This document shows, one piece after another, positions 15,430 through 22,659 of a stretch of 40,072 nt of DNA. Under the pieces are notes generated by a model. The model ran no database searches and was not told the origin of the DNA. It worked only from the letters and a program-made list of their open reading frames with translations. The DNA is from Caldifarciminota bacterium (GTDB lineage: Bacteria > Hydrothermota > Hydrothermia > LBFQ01), in the NCBI GenBank assembly GCA_027002825.1, contig JALWZG010000098.1:1-40072 (forward strand), given 5' to 3'. The position numbers and the translations under genes are program-made. The stretch's first letter is position 1; the number at the start of each line of letters is the position of its first letter.

Positions 15430-16881
15430 ATGCTGGTCAGGGACGATAGGGTCATCTTTGAAAAGCACAGGGAGGGGGGAAGCACCTTCCCGATACCGGA
15501 CTTTCCGGAGGAGGTGGACCTCCCCCCCGAATACCGTAGGGGTGTTGAGTTAAACCTTCCCGAGGTTCCGGAAAACGAGGTGGTGAGACATTACGTTCGT
15601 CTTTCACAGAAGAACTGGGGTGTGGATGTGGGTTTCTACCCCCTCGGTTCATGCACCATGAAGTACAACCCGAAGTTCAACGAGGACGTTGCCCGTCTTC
15701 CCCAGTTTACGGGATTACACCCGGCTTCTCCCCCTCACGTGGTTCAGGGTGCGCTTAGGCTGATGTACCACCTGCAGGAGTTCTTAAAGGATTTGACCGG
15801 AATGGACGGGGCCACCCTGCAACCGGTGGCGGGCGCAAGCGGTGAGCTGACGGGCATATTCATGATCAAGGCCTATCTCAAGCACGTTGGGGAGGGACAC
15901 AGGGATGAGGTTTTGATCCCGGATTCCGCCCACGGAACAAACCCGGCGACGGCCTCCATGGCGGGTTTTAAGGCGGTGGAGGTTAGGTCCAACTCCGACG
16001 GGACACTGGACGTGGAGGACCTGAAATCCAAGCTGTCCGACCGCACCGTAGGCCTGATGATAACCAACCCGAACACCCTTGGGATCTTTGAGAGGGATAT
16101 AAAGGAGATAACCTCTTTGGTGCATGAGGCCGGGGGGCAGGTGTACATGGACGGGGCGAACTTCAACGCCCTTATGGGCTGGGTTGATCTGGCCTCCCTG
16201 GGGATAGACGTGGTGCATTTGAACCTACACAAGACCTTTTCAACACCCCACGGGGGTGGGGGGCCAGGTGCTGGTGCCGTCCTGATGAAGGCCCACCTTG
16301 AGCCTTTCGCCCCTGTGCCTACGGTGGAGTACGATCCGGAAAGGGAAACCTATTTCCTCAACTGGGACAGACCCCTCAGTATAGGTAAGGTTCACGCCTT
16401 TTACGGACATTTCCTCGTTATGGTTAGGGCTTACGCCTACATACTCTCCATGGGAGGTGAGGGTCTGAAACAGGCGGCGGCGGACGCCGTACTCAACGCC
16501 AACTACCTGCGACACCTCGTTGAAGGGGATTACAAGGTGGCCTATAGGACCCGGAGTATGCACGAGTTTGTTATCACGGCGAAGGACATAAAGAGGGACA
16601 CGGGTGTTAGAACCTACGATATAGCCAAAAGACTGCTCGATTACGGTTTCCACGCCCCAACCGTCTACTTCCCCCTCATAGTTCCAGAGGCCATGATGAT
16701 AGAACCGACGGAGACGGAGACAAAGGAGACACTTGAGGCGTTTGCCAGAGCCTTAAAGGAGATAAAGAGGGAGGCCTATGAGAGGCCGGAGGTCCTAAAG
16801 GAGGCCCCTCACACCACACCCGTCCGGAGGTTGGACGAGGTAAAGGCGGCAAAGGCGTTGAAGGTGAAGTGGGGGGATTAG
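15430..16881 (+). CDS. gcvPB: Glycine dehydrogenase (decarboxylating) subunit 2
   Basis: A 483-aa beta subunit of the split P-protein of the glycine cleavage system. It binds PLP on Lys268 in HLNLHKTFSTPHGGGGPGAG. Other hallmarks are YPLGSCTMKYNPK, DSAHGTNPATASMAG and VYMDGANFNALMG. P-protein decarboxylates glycine and passes the aminomethyl group to GcvH. Subunit 1 (gcvPA), gcvT and gcvH are not in the window, so the system is dispersed. It starts in TAAAATG, sharing bases with the citrate synthase stop, and is probably coupled to it. Confidence 0.95.
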   Translation: MLVRDDRVIFEKHREGGSTFPIPDFPEEVDLPPEYRRGVELNLPEVPENEVVRHYVRLSQKNWGVDVGFYPLGSCTMKYNPKFNEDVARLPQFTGLHPASPPHVVQGALRLMYHLQEFLKDLTGMDGATLQPVAGASGELTGIFMIKAYLKHVGEGHRDEVLIPDSAHGTNPATASMAGFKAVEVRSNSDGTLDVEDLKSKLSDRTVGLMITNPNTLGIFERDIKEITSLVHEAGGQVYMDGANFNALMGWVDLASLGIDVVHLNLHKTFSTPHGGGGPGAGAVLMKAHLEPFAPVPTVEYDPERETYFLNWDRPLSIGKVHAFYGHFLVMVRAYAYILSMGGEGLKQAAADAVLNANYLRHLVEGDYKVAYRTRSMHEFVITAKDIKRDTGVRTYDIAKRLLDYGFHAPTVYFPLIVPEAMMIEPTETETKETLEAFARALKEIKREAYERPEVLKEAPHTTPVRRLDEVKAAKALKVKWGD

Positions 16882-17105
16882 TTGATGGGTTATGTCCTTC
16901 TGCCCTCCCCAAAGTGGGGTATTCGCTTTATTTGGTGCAGGAGCGTTGGGGGGCGGAGATACCTCTGGCAAGGGTGGAAAACGGTAAGGGTGTTGTCCTA
17001 AGAACGGAGGGTGGAAGAACGTATTTCTGCAGGGTTTATGTGGACGACTCCCTCTTCACAGCGCGGAGGTGGAAACACTTGAAGGATAGATACGCACAGG
17101 TTTGA
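16869..17105 (+). CDS. Possible small protein, doubtful
   Basis: A 78-codon frame begins with GTG inside the end of gcvPB. An internal GTG at 16914 would give about 63 aa. The later part (WGAEIPLARVENGKGVVLRT to RRWKHLKDRYAQV) looks protein-like, with mixed strands and a basic C-terminal helix, and codon use resembles neighbouring genes. There is no -10 box, no SD and no recognisable family. It could be a real coupled gene or the remnant of one. Confidence 0.3.
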   Translation: MGGLVDGLCPSALPKVGYSLYLVQERWGAEIPLARVENGKGVVLRTEGGRTYFCRVYVDDSLFTARRWKHLKDRYAQV

Positions 17106-17297
17106 ATACGCCTACGGCGATTTCCAAAAGGTGGTAGAGTGTACGGTCTTCCCTCAAGCGTTCCGTTCGTTTCGGACGTTTTCAGAGGTGTTATAGGGAT
17201 GGACGGGGAAACTCTTGGAGGGTGCGGGTAAGGGTTGAGATTTAGGCGTATGCAGAGGTTTGTCCCACGAGCCTCCTATACGGCGGCTTTTCAGCGG
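17106..17297 (+). other. Untranslated region before ald, possible structured RNA
   Basis: No gene is seen. Two foldable segments stand out. The first is an imperfect 6-bp stem (CGTTCCG with CGGACG) followed by four T, a weak candidate terminator for the upstream operon, around 17158-17185. The second is a two-part hairpin around 17247-17284, with CGTAT pairing ATACG outside and GAGG pairing CCTC inside. I do not recognise a riboswitch class. Confidence 0.35.
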
Positions 17298-17303
17298 TAG
17301 AAT
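17298..17303 (+). promoter_or_regulatory. -10 box (TAGAAT) of ald
   Basis: TAGAAT, 8 nt before the ATG at 17312. No clear -35. Confidence 0.45.
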
Positions 17304-17311
17304 GGAACTCT

Positions 17312-18424
17312 ATGGTAATAGGCGTTCCCAAGGAGATAAAGCGTCAAGAGTACAGGGTTGCCATGACACCGGCCGGGGTCCGGGAGCTTACCCGTCATGG
17401 CCATAAGGTGATAGTGCAGAGGACGGCCGGTCTCGGCGCCGGTCTTACGGACGAGGATTACGCCGGGGCGGGGGCGGAGCTGGTGGATAGCCTTGAGGAG
17501 GTGTACGAGAGGGCGGAGATGATAGTTAAGGTGAAGGAGCCGCAGCCGGAGGAGTTCCCCCTCCTCCGCGAGGGACAGGTACTCTTCACCTACCTGCACC
17601 TCGCCGCCGACGAGAACCTAACGAGGGCGTTGATAGAGAGGAAGATCGTAGGCATAGCCTACGAGACGGTGGAGACGGACGACGGCTTCCTCCCCCTTCT
17701 GGCTCCCATGAGCGAGATAGCCGGTAAGATGGCCCCGCAGGAGGGTGCCAAGTACCTTGAGAAGCCCTTCGGAGGCCTGGGGGTCCTCCTCGGAGGTGTC
17801 CCCGGTGTCCCGCCGGCCAAGGTGGTGGTGATAGGGGCCGGGTCGGTCGGTATGAGCGCCACGATGGTGGCCGCCGGCATGGGTGCGGACGTAACCCTAA
17901 TGGACATAAACGTCCAGAAGATGCGTCTGGCGGAGGAGATAATACCCGCCAACGTCAAGACCCTCTTCTCCACCGAATACACCCTCCGGGAGGCCGTAAA
18001 GAACGCCGACCTCGTAATAGGGGCCGTCCTGCGTCCCGGCGCCCGCGCCCCCAAACTCCTGACCAAGGACATCCTCGCCGGTATGAAGGAGGGGGCGGTC
18101 TTGGTGGACGTCTCCATAGACCAGGGCGGTATATCCGAGTTCTCAAGGCCCACCACCCACGACAACCCCGTCTTCGTGGCCGAGGGGGTGGTGCATTACT
18201 GCGTGGCCAACATGCCCGGAGCCGTACCCCGTACCAGCACCTTCGCCCTTACCAACTCCACCCTCTCCTACGTCATAAAGTTGGCCGACCTCGGATGGAA
18301 GGAGGCCGTAAGGCAGGACAAGGCCCTGGCGAGGGGCGTAAATCTGGTCTTCGGTAAGGTAACGCACAAGGCGGTAGCCGAGGCCTTCGGTCTGGAATAC
18401 ACGCCTTTGGAGGAGGTCCTGTAG
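17312..18424 (+). CDS. ald: Alanine dehydrogenase
   Basis: A 370-aa NAD-dependent enzyme that converts alanine to pyruvate and ammonia, and the reverse. The N-terminus [19 protein letters not shown] is typical. The Rossmann motif is [21 protein letters not shown], and the C-terminal region [20 protein letters not shown] is diagnostic for Ald. The length matches the family. Codon use has fewer AGG than in the neighbours and more CGT/CGC. It precedes the Uma2 array. Confidence 0.95.
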   Translation: MVIGVPKEIKRQEYRVAMTPAGVRELTRHGHKVIVQRTAGLGAGLTDEDYAGAGAELVDSLEEVYERAEMIVKVKEPQPEEFPLLREGQVLFTYLHLAADENLTRALIERKIVGIAYETVETDDGFLPLLAPMSEIAGKMAPQEGAKYLEKPFGGLGVLLGGVPGVPPAKVVVIGAGSVGMSATMVAAGMGADVTLMDINVQKMRLAEEIIPANVKTLFSTEYTLREAVKNADLVIGAVLRPGARAPKLLTKDILAGMKEGAVLVDVSIDQGGISEFSRPTTHDNPVFVAEGVVHYCVANMPGAVPRTSTFALTNSTLSYVIKLADLGWKEAVRQDKALARGVNLVFGKVTHKAVAEAFGLEYTPLEEVL

Positions 18425-18450
18425 GGAGGGATTTCTGCGGGTTTTCGGCC

Positions 18451-18468
18451 CTCTTGAAACGGCCTTAA
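18451..18468 (+). pseudogene. Vestige of a Uma2 gene 3' end
   Basis: Six codons, LLKRP plus stop, are in the same base context as the ends of the intact Uma2 genes. From TGAAACGGCC through the start of copy A, the sequence is identical to the junction before copy D. No coding potential precedes it, so a lost or recombined upstream Uma2 gene left only its last codons. Confidence 0.6.
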
Positions 18469-18471
18469 AAT
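18466..18471 (+). promoter_or_regulatory. -10 box (TAAAAT) of Uma2 copy A
   Basis: It overlaps the vestigial TAA stop and lies 10 nt before the ATG at 18482. The following AGGTGGTGGT is shared with copy D. Confidence 0.45.
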
Positions 18472-18481
18472 AGGTGGTGGT

Positions 18482-19087
18482 ATGGGTGTAGCAGTAGCGG
18501 AGAAGCCGGAGGTTGCCGAGGAGAAGGACAAGCGGAGGGAAAGACTCCTGAAACTCCTGACCTACGAGGTTGTTGATGGAAGGCCAATCTATTACCGCGG
18601 CTACAAGGACGTCCTTGAGGGTAAGAAACAGCCGGAGGAGGTTATGGGAGCGAGTTTTTTTCACGCCGACCTCGTTGGTGCGTTGGTGTGGTTTTTGAGG
18701 GACAGGTTGGGTGGTAAGTACAGGGTGGTTGCCGGGGAGTTGGGTTATCTGATAGAGGGAGGCTGGAGGAACTTGGACGTTGCCGTCTTCAGATACGAGG
18801 ACGTAAAGGACAAGCTTGAGAGCGAGAACTACATAGACGTACCGCCCGTTTTGGTGGTTGAGATAAACGTCAGGGCGGAGGTTGAGAGTGAGATGGAGTA
18901 CGTCCTAAGGAAGAGCGGAGACCTACTCAATAGCGGGGTTGAGAGGGTGGTATGGATATTTACGGGGCCGAGGAAGGTTATGGTGTTTGAGAGGGGTAAG
19001 GGAGGGCTTATTCTTGACTGGGAGGACGAGATTCCGCTCGTTGAAGGGCTTGGGTTGAGGCTGCCGGACCTCTTAAAACGGCCTTAG
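18482..19087 (+). CDS. Uma2-family nuclease, array copy A
   Basis: A 201-aa protein of the Uma2 family (PD-(D/E)XK restriction-endonuclease-like fold, COG4636). Candidate catalytic residues are Asp99 (NLDVAVF), Glu127 (LVVEI) and Lys144 (RKSGDLL). The N-terminal LTYEVVDGRPIYYRGYKDV followed by His61 is the usual Uma2 opening. Where many family members have SPST after the Glu, this one has NVRAE. The biological role of Uma2 proteins is not established. It has middle type 1 (LIEGGW) and C-terminal type 1 (ESENYIDV to GLRLPDLLKRP). Confidence 0.85.
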   Translation: MGVAVAEKPEVAEEKDKRRERLLKLLTYEVVDGRPIYYRGYKDVLEGKKQPEEVMGASFFHADLVGALVWFLRDRLGGKYRVVAGELGYLIEGGWRNLDVAVFRYEDVKDKLESENYIDVPPVLVVEINVRAEVESEMEYVLRKSGDLLNSGVERVVWIFTGPRKVMVFERGKGGLILDWEDEIPLVEGLGLRLPDLLKRP

Positions 19088-19090
19088 AAT
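19085..19090 (+). promoter_or_regulatory. -10 box (TAGAAT) of Uma2 copy B
   Basis: It uses the TAG stop of copy A as its first three bases and lies 11 nt before the ATG at 19102. Confidence 0.4.
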
Positions 19091-19101
19091 GGGGGTTAGG
19101 T

Positions 19102-19710
19102 ATGGCAGTAGCGTTAGCAGAGAAGCCGGAAGTTGCCGAGGAAAAAAGGGACGAGAGGAGGGAAAGGCTTTTGAGACTTTTAACTTACGAAGTGGTTGAT
19201 GGAAGGCCAATCTACTACCGCGGCTACAGGGACGTCCTTGAAGGCAAGAAACAGCCGGAGGAGGTTATGGGAAGCAGCGCCTATCACGCGTTGGTAGTTA
19301 TTAGGATCGCCTCTTGGCTTGACAGGGTTTTGGGCCGGGAATATGTCGTTCTCGGCGGAGAGTTAGGCTATTTTGTGGAGAAGGGCTGGAGGAGTTTGGA
19401 CGTGGCCGTCTTCAGGTATGATGACGTAAAGGACAAGCTCAGGAGCAGGAGGTACATAGACGTACCGCCCGTGTTGGTGATTGAAGTTGATACGCACGGC
19501 GATGTTGAGAACGAGATGGCCTACATAAGCGGTAAGGTTGAAGATCTGTTGAGGAGTGGTGTTGGGAAGGTGGTATGGATATTCACGGATTCGGAGAAGG
19601 TTCTAATAGCGGAGAGGGGGAAGGATTGGGTGATAGTCGGGTGGAATAGGGATATAGACCTGATAGAGGGTCTGAAGTTGAACTTGGAGGGCCTCTTGAA
19701 GCAGCCTTAG
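19102..19710 (+). CDS. Uma2-family nuclease, array copy B
   Basis: A 202-aa paralogue, one residue longer than copy A near position 16. Candidate active-site residues are Asp100, Glu128 and Lys145. It has middle type 2 (IASWLDRVLG, FVEKGW) and C-terminal type 2 (RSRRYIDV, EVDTHGDVENEMAY, LLKQP). Its 3' half is nearly identical in bases to that of copy E, while its middle is closer to copy D. Confidence 0.85.
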   Translation: MAVALAEKPEVAEEKRDERRERLLRLLTYEVVDGRPIYYRGYRDVLEGKKQPEEVMGSSAYHALVVIRIASWLDRVLGREYVVLGGELGYFVEKGWRSLDVAVFRYDDVKDKLRSRRYIDVPPVLVIEVDTHGDVENEMAYISGKVEDLLRSGVGKVVWIFTDSEKVLIAERGKDWVIVGWNRDIDLIEGLKLNLEGLLKQP

Positions 19711-19713
19711 AAT
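19708..19713 (+). promoter_or_regulatory. -10 box (TAGAAT) of Uma2 copy C
   Basis: It overlaps the TAG stop of copy B, 11 nt before the ATG at 19725. The leader is identical to that of copy B. Confidence 0.4.
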
Positions 19714-19724
19714 GGGGGTTAGGT

Positions 19725-20330
19725 ATGGGTGTAGCGTTAGCAGAGAAACCGGAGGTTGCCGAGGAGAAGGACGAGCGGAGGGAAAGACTGCTGAAACTCC
19801 TAACCTACGAGGTGGTTGATGGGAAGCCTGTATACTACCGAGGCTACAAGGACGTCCTTGAGGGTAAAAAACAACCGGAGGAGGTTATGGGAAGCAGTAC
19901 CCTACAGGCCTTCATAGTAAAGCGTCTCCTTATCTTCCTTGTCCAAGCCCTTGAAGGGAAAGGCTACGAGGTACTCTCCCACGAGGTCGGGTTGGTCGGC
20001 AAAGGTTTCGTAAGGGCTTTGGACATAGGGATATTCCGGGTGGATGAGTTGGAGATAAAGGACGAGTATGCGAACGTACCGCCCGTGGTGGCGATAGAGG
20101 TAGATACGAAGGCGGATTTGGAGGGGGAGGGTTTTATGGAGTATATGAAGCGGAAGATAGATGACCTGTTGGGTTTTGGGGTAAAGAGGGTGATATGGAT
20201 CTTGACTAAGGGGGAGGTAGTGGTGATAGCAGAGAATCCGAAGAGGTGGGAGGTGCTTGACTGGGAGGACGAAGTTGAGGTTTGGGAGGGGGTTAAGGTG
20301 AAGTTATCGGAACTCCTGAAACGGCCTTAA
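19725..20330 (+). CDS. Uma2-family nuclease, array copy C (most divergent)
   Basis: A 201-aa paralogue. It keeps the common N-terminal 58 residues, but the rest is its own type (GKGYEVLSHEVGLVGKG, EVDTKADLEGEG, ILTKGEVVVIAEN). Candidate catalytic residues are Asp100 (ALDIGIF), Glu125 (AIEVD) and Lys144 (KRKIDDLL). It has Gln61 where the other four have His61, a position usually His in the family. The shared N-terminus on a different body suggests exchange of the 5' part by recombination. Confidence 0.83.
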   Translation: MGVALAEKPEVAEEKDERRERLLKLLTYEVVDGKPVYYRGYKDVLEGKKQPEEVMGSSTLQAFIVKRLLIFLVQALEGKGYEVLSHEVGLVGKGFVRALDIGIFRVDELEIKDEYANVPPVVAIEVDTKADLEGEGFMEYMKRKIDDLLGFGVKRVIWILTKGEVVVIAENPKRWEVLDWEDEVEVWEGVKVKLSELLKRP

Positions 20331-20333
20331 AAT
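20328..20333 (+). promoter_or_regulatory. -10 box (TAAAAT) of Uma2 copy D
   Basis: It overlaps the TAA stop of copy C, 10 nt before the ATG at 20344. The leader is identical to that of copy A. Confidence 0.4.
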
Positions 20334-20343
20334 AGGTGGTGGT

Positions 20344-20952
20344 ATGGGTGTAGCAGTAGCAGAGAGGCCGGAGGTTGCCGAGGAAAAAAGGGACGAGAAG
20401 AGGGAAAGACTGCTGAAACTTTTAACTTACGAAGTCGTTGATGGTAGGCCCATCTACTACCGTGGCTACAAAGACGTCCTTGAGGGCAAGAAACAGCCGG
20501 AGGAGGTTATGGGAGCGAGCGTTTTGCATGCGAGGTTAGTTGCCAAGATAACGTCCTGGTTGGATAGGGTGCTGGGGGATGGTTATGTGGTTATGTCGGG
20601 AGAGCTTGGCTACTTTGTGGAAAAGGGCTGGAGGAACTTGGACGTTGCCGTCTTCAGATACGAGGACGTAAAGGACAAGCTTGAGAGTGAGAACTACATA
20701 GACGTACCGCCCGTTTTGGTGGTTGAGATAAACGTCAGGGCGGAGGTTGAGAGTGAGATGGAGTACGTCCTAAGGAAGAGCGGGGACCTACTTAAGAGCG
20801 GGGTTGAGAGGGTGGTATGGATATTTACGAAGGCGAGGAAGGTTATGGTGTTTGAGAGGGGTAAGGGAGGGCTTATTCTTGACTGGGAGGATGAGATCCC
20901 GCTCGTTGAAGGGCTTGGGTTGAGGCTGTCGGACCTCTTAAAACGGCCTTAG
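20344..20952 (+). CDS. Uma2-family nuclease, array copy D
   Basis: A 202-aa paralogue with candidate active-site residues Asp100, Glu128 and Lys145. It combines middle type 2 (ITSWLDRVLG, FVEKGW, as copy B) with C-terminal type 1 (as copy A). The 3' half matches copy A almost base for base from GGCTGGAGGAACTTGG onward, differing at only a few sites. It is therefore a hybrid of the A and B patterns. Confidence 0.85.
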   Translation: MGVAVAERPEVAEEKRDEKRERLLKLLTYEVVDGRPIYYRGYKDVLEGKKQPEEVMGASVLHARLVAKITSWLDRVLGDGYVVMSGELGYFVEKGWRNLDVAVFRYEDVKDKLESENYIDVPPVLVVEINVRAEVESEMEYVLRKSGDLLKSGVERVVWIFTKARKVMVFERGKGGLILDWEDEIPLVEGLGLRLSDLLKRP

Positions 20953-20955
20953 AAT
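20950..20955 (+). promoter_or_regulatory. -10 box (TAGAAT) of Uma2 copy E
   Basis: It overlaps the TAG stop of copy D and lies 10 nt before the ATG at 20966. The ATG at 20954 falls inside this box, which argues against using it as the start. Confidence 0.4.
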
Positions 20956-20965
20956 GGAGGTTGGT

Positions 20966-21574
20966 ATGGGTGTAGCGTTAGCAGAGAGGCCGGAGGTTGC
21001 CGAGGAAAAAAGGGACGAGAAGAGGGAAAGACTGCTGAAATTTCTAACCTACGAAGTGGTTGATGGGAAGCCTGTATACTACCGCGGCTACAGGGACGTC
21101 CTTGAAGGCAAGAAACAGCCGGAGGAGGTTATGGGGGCGAGCTTTCTGCACGGCAGACTGGTGATACTTCTGGGAGCCTTTCTAAGAGAGAAACTGAAGG
21201 GGAGGTATGTCGTTTCGGGCGGGGAGTTGGGCTATCTGATAGAGGGAGGGTGGAGGAACTTGGACATAGCCGTCTTCAGGTATGATGACGTAAAGGACAA
21301 GCTCAGGAGCAGGAGGTACATAGACGTACCGCCAGTGTTGGTGGTTGAAGTTGATACGCACGGCGATGTTGAGAACGAGATGGCCTACATAAGCGGTAAG
21401 GTTGAAGATCTGTTGAGGAGTGGTGTTGGGAAGGTGGTATGGATATTCACGGATTCGGAGAAGGTTCTAATAGCGGAGAGGGGGAAGGATTGGGTGATAG
21501 TCGGGTGGAATAGGGATATAGACCTGATAGAGGGGCTGAAGTTGAACTTGGAAGGCCTTTTAAAGCAGCCTTAA
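20966..21574 (+). CDS. Uma2-family nuclease, array copy E
   Basis: A 202-aa paralogue. An ATG at 20954 would add four residues, but alignment with the other copies and the -10 box favour 20966 (MGVALAERPEV). Candidate residues are Asp100, Glu128 and Lys145. It pairs middle type 1 (LIEGGW, as copy A) with C-terminal type 2 (as copy B), completing all four combinations of the two types. It is the last gene of the array; the next gene is convergent, 53 bp away, with no obvious terminator between. Confidence 0.85.
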   Translation: MGVALAERPEVAEEKRDEKRERLLKFLTYEVVDGKPVYYRGYRDVLEGKKQPEEVMGASFLHGRLVILLGAFLREKLKGRYVVSGGELGYLIEGGWRNLDIAVFRYDDVKDKLRSRRYIDVPPVLVVEVDTHGDVENEMAYISGKVEDLLRSGVGKVVWIFTDSEKVLIAERGKDWVIVGWNRDIDLIEGLKLNLEGLLKQP

Positions 21575-21627
21575 GGGAATTCCGTTGATAGGATTAGAAG
21601 GGCAATTGTAAGGTGCAAAGAGAACTT

Positions 21628-22266
21628 TCACAACCTTCTCTTTACGTCTTCAAGGTACCTCCTGAAATACCTCCGACCGTTCCGTGGGTTGGACATGGCC
21701 TTCCTGTAGAGAAGGGGTATCACCCTGCGGACGTACCGCCTGTCTATTCCGACCTGCACTCTGTAAGTTCCCTCATCCCTGTAGCCAACGCTATCGCCAA
21801 GGAGAACGAAATAAGGTTCATCCTTCAGAACCTTCACGGGTGGATACTCTATTAAAGAAGGGTCAAACTCAACCCAATTTCCATCTATCCTTACTATCAC
21901 GGACATATGGACGGAGAAAGGGACGTAGAAGTAGGCTCTGTAGCCGTTATCACGCATAGCCCTTAAAAGAACTTGAGAAAACTCGTCGCAGTCGTACTCA
22001 CTCTCCCTGCCGAGAGTGGGCAGCATATCCGGGAGGTAGTACTGCTTTCCCCGGTAGGAGTTGTTGGTGTAGTCCCAGCGCGTGAGGTCCCCCCTTGAGA
22101 GGAGGAGGAATATAGACATGGCCTTCAGGAGTCTGGGGTTATCATAACCCATCACCGTGTCTAAGCCCCCAATACGTATGAGGTGATCCACTTCCCTGCG
22201 TTTTGCCTTCAGGACGAGTATGGTTATGCTGTCGGGCACTTCAAGGAGGGATAGGAGGAGGAGCAT
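21628..22266 (-). CDS. Transglutaminase-like cysteine protein
   Basis: A 212-aa protein with the papain/transglutaminase-like triad in order: Cys93 (EYDCDEFSQVLL), His120 (PFSVHMSVIV) and Asp135 (WVEFDPS). Bacterial members may act as peptidases or crosslinking enzymes, usually outside the cytoplasm. The N-terminus MLLLLSLLEVPDS is a short hydrophobic run without basic residues. An in-frame TAG, which is the stop of the upstream ankyrin remnant, blocks any longer form. It lies between the Uma2 array and the ankyrin genes; no functional link is shown. Confidence 0.75.
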   Translation of the reverse strand: MLLLLSLLEVPDSITILVLKAKRREVDHLIRIGGLDTVMGYDNPRLLKAMSIFLLLSRGDLTRWDYTNNSYRGKQYYLPDMLPTLGRESEYDCDEFSQVLLRAMRDNGYRAYFYVPFSVHMSVIVRIDGNWVEFDPSLIEYPPVKVLKDEPYFVLLGDSVGYRDEGTYRVQVGIDRRYVRRVIPLLYRKAMSNPRNGRRYFRRYLEDVKRRL

Positions 22267-22274
22267 AAGGGTAT

Positions 22275-22280
22275 ATTGTA
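22275..22280 (-). promoter_or_regulatory. -10 box (TACAAT) of the transglutaminase-like gene
   Basis: TACAAT on the minus strand, 8 nt before the ATG at 22266, between the ankyrin remnant and this gene. Confidence 0.45.
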
Positions 22281-22293
22281 AGGGAGGGATATC

Positions 22294-22650
22294 CTATTTA
22301 CAGAGGTCCATAATCTCGCGTAGATCCGCCCGGAAGGGGGCGAAGTCGCAGGGTGTTCGCCCGTACCGGTTCTTTATCCTTGGATTCGCCCCGTTTTTCA
22401 CGAGGAACTTCACCACATCCCATCCGGGACATCGGGAGAGATGCCCAGACTGTCAAGAAAGTACGAGAGAACCTCTAAGTTCCCCCCTATCGCTGCCATA
22501 TGTAAGGGAGTCTCACCCTTGAAAAGGGTATCCTTGTATCCAACCCTCTTGTCCTCAGATGATCTGCTCAAAGGGGATGCGCCCTTCTTGACGAGGTACT
22601 TGACCGCCCTTAAGTTTCCGACTTCTGAGGAGCCACACCCCGCCTTAAAA
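22294..22650 (-). pseudogene. Broken ankyrin-repeat gene, 3' fragment
   Basis: Translated on the minus strand, one frame gives GNLRAVKYLVKKGASPLSR and KGETPLHMAAIGGNLEVL before stopping at a TGA. A second frame then gives DVVKFLVKNGANPRIKNRYG, GRTPCDFAPF and the end LREIMDLCK with stop at 22294-22296. The two halves are adjoining ankyrin repeats, with about 20 residues of the last repeat missing at the frame break, so a deletion with frameshift disabled it. The C-terminus is homologous to that of the intact ankyrin gene next door (GADPTVKN, TPCHM, LKEIMGYCR). No start is visible. Confidence 0.75.
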
Positions 22651-22651
22651 T
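22646..22651 (+). promoter_or_regulatory. -10 box (TAAAAT) of the ankyrin gene
   Basis: TAAAAT, 8 nt before a GTG at 22660. It lies at the edge of the antisense ankyrin remnant. Confidence 0.5.
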
Positions 22652-22659
22652 ACCCAACG

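Larger units (their letters stand above)
18451..21574 (+). repeat. Tandem array of five Uma2 paralogues
   Basis: Five direct repeats with a period of about 619-623 bp. Each is one complete gene, with 13-14 nt between stop and next ATG. The first 180 bp of each gene is nearly identical across copies. The middle and 3' halves fall into separate types that are combined differently in different copies. Confidence 0.95.

Noticed and set aside
15830-16653. Minus-strand frames opposite gcvPB
   Set aside because: gcvPB is unambiguous on the plus strand; the antisense frames lack starts with -10 boxes and have random composition.
18451-21574. Tandem repeats as an insertion sequence or transposon
   Set aside because: No transposase, terminal inverted repeats or target duplication is seen; each unit is a nuclease-fold gene.
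22441-22659. N-terminal extension of the ankyrin gene from ATG 22441
   Set aside because: These 73 codons are antisense to recognisable ankyrin repeats on the minus strand, and a -10 box lies just before GTG 22660.
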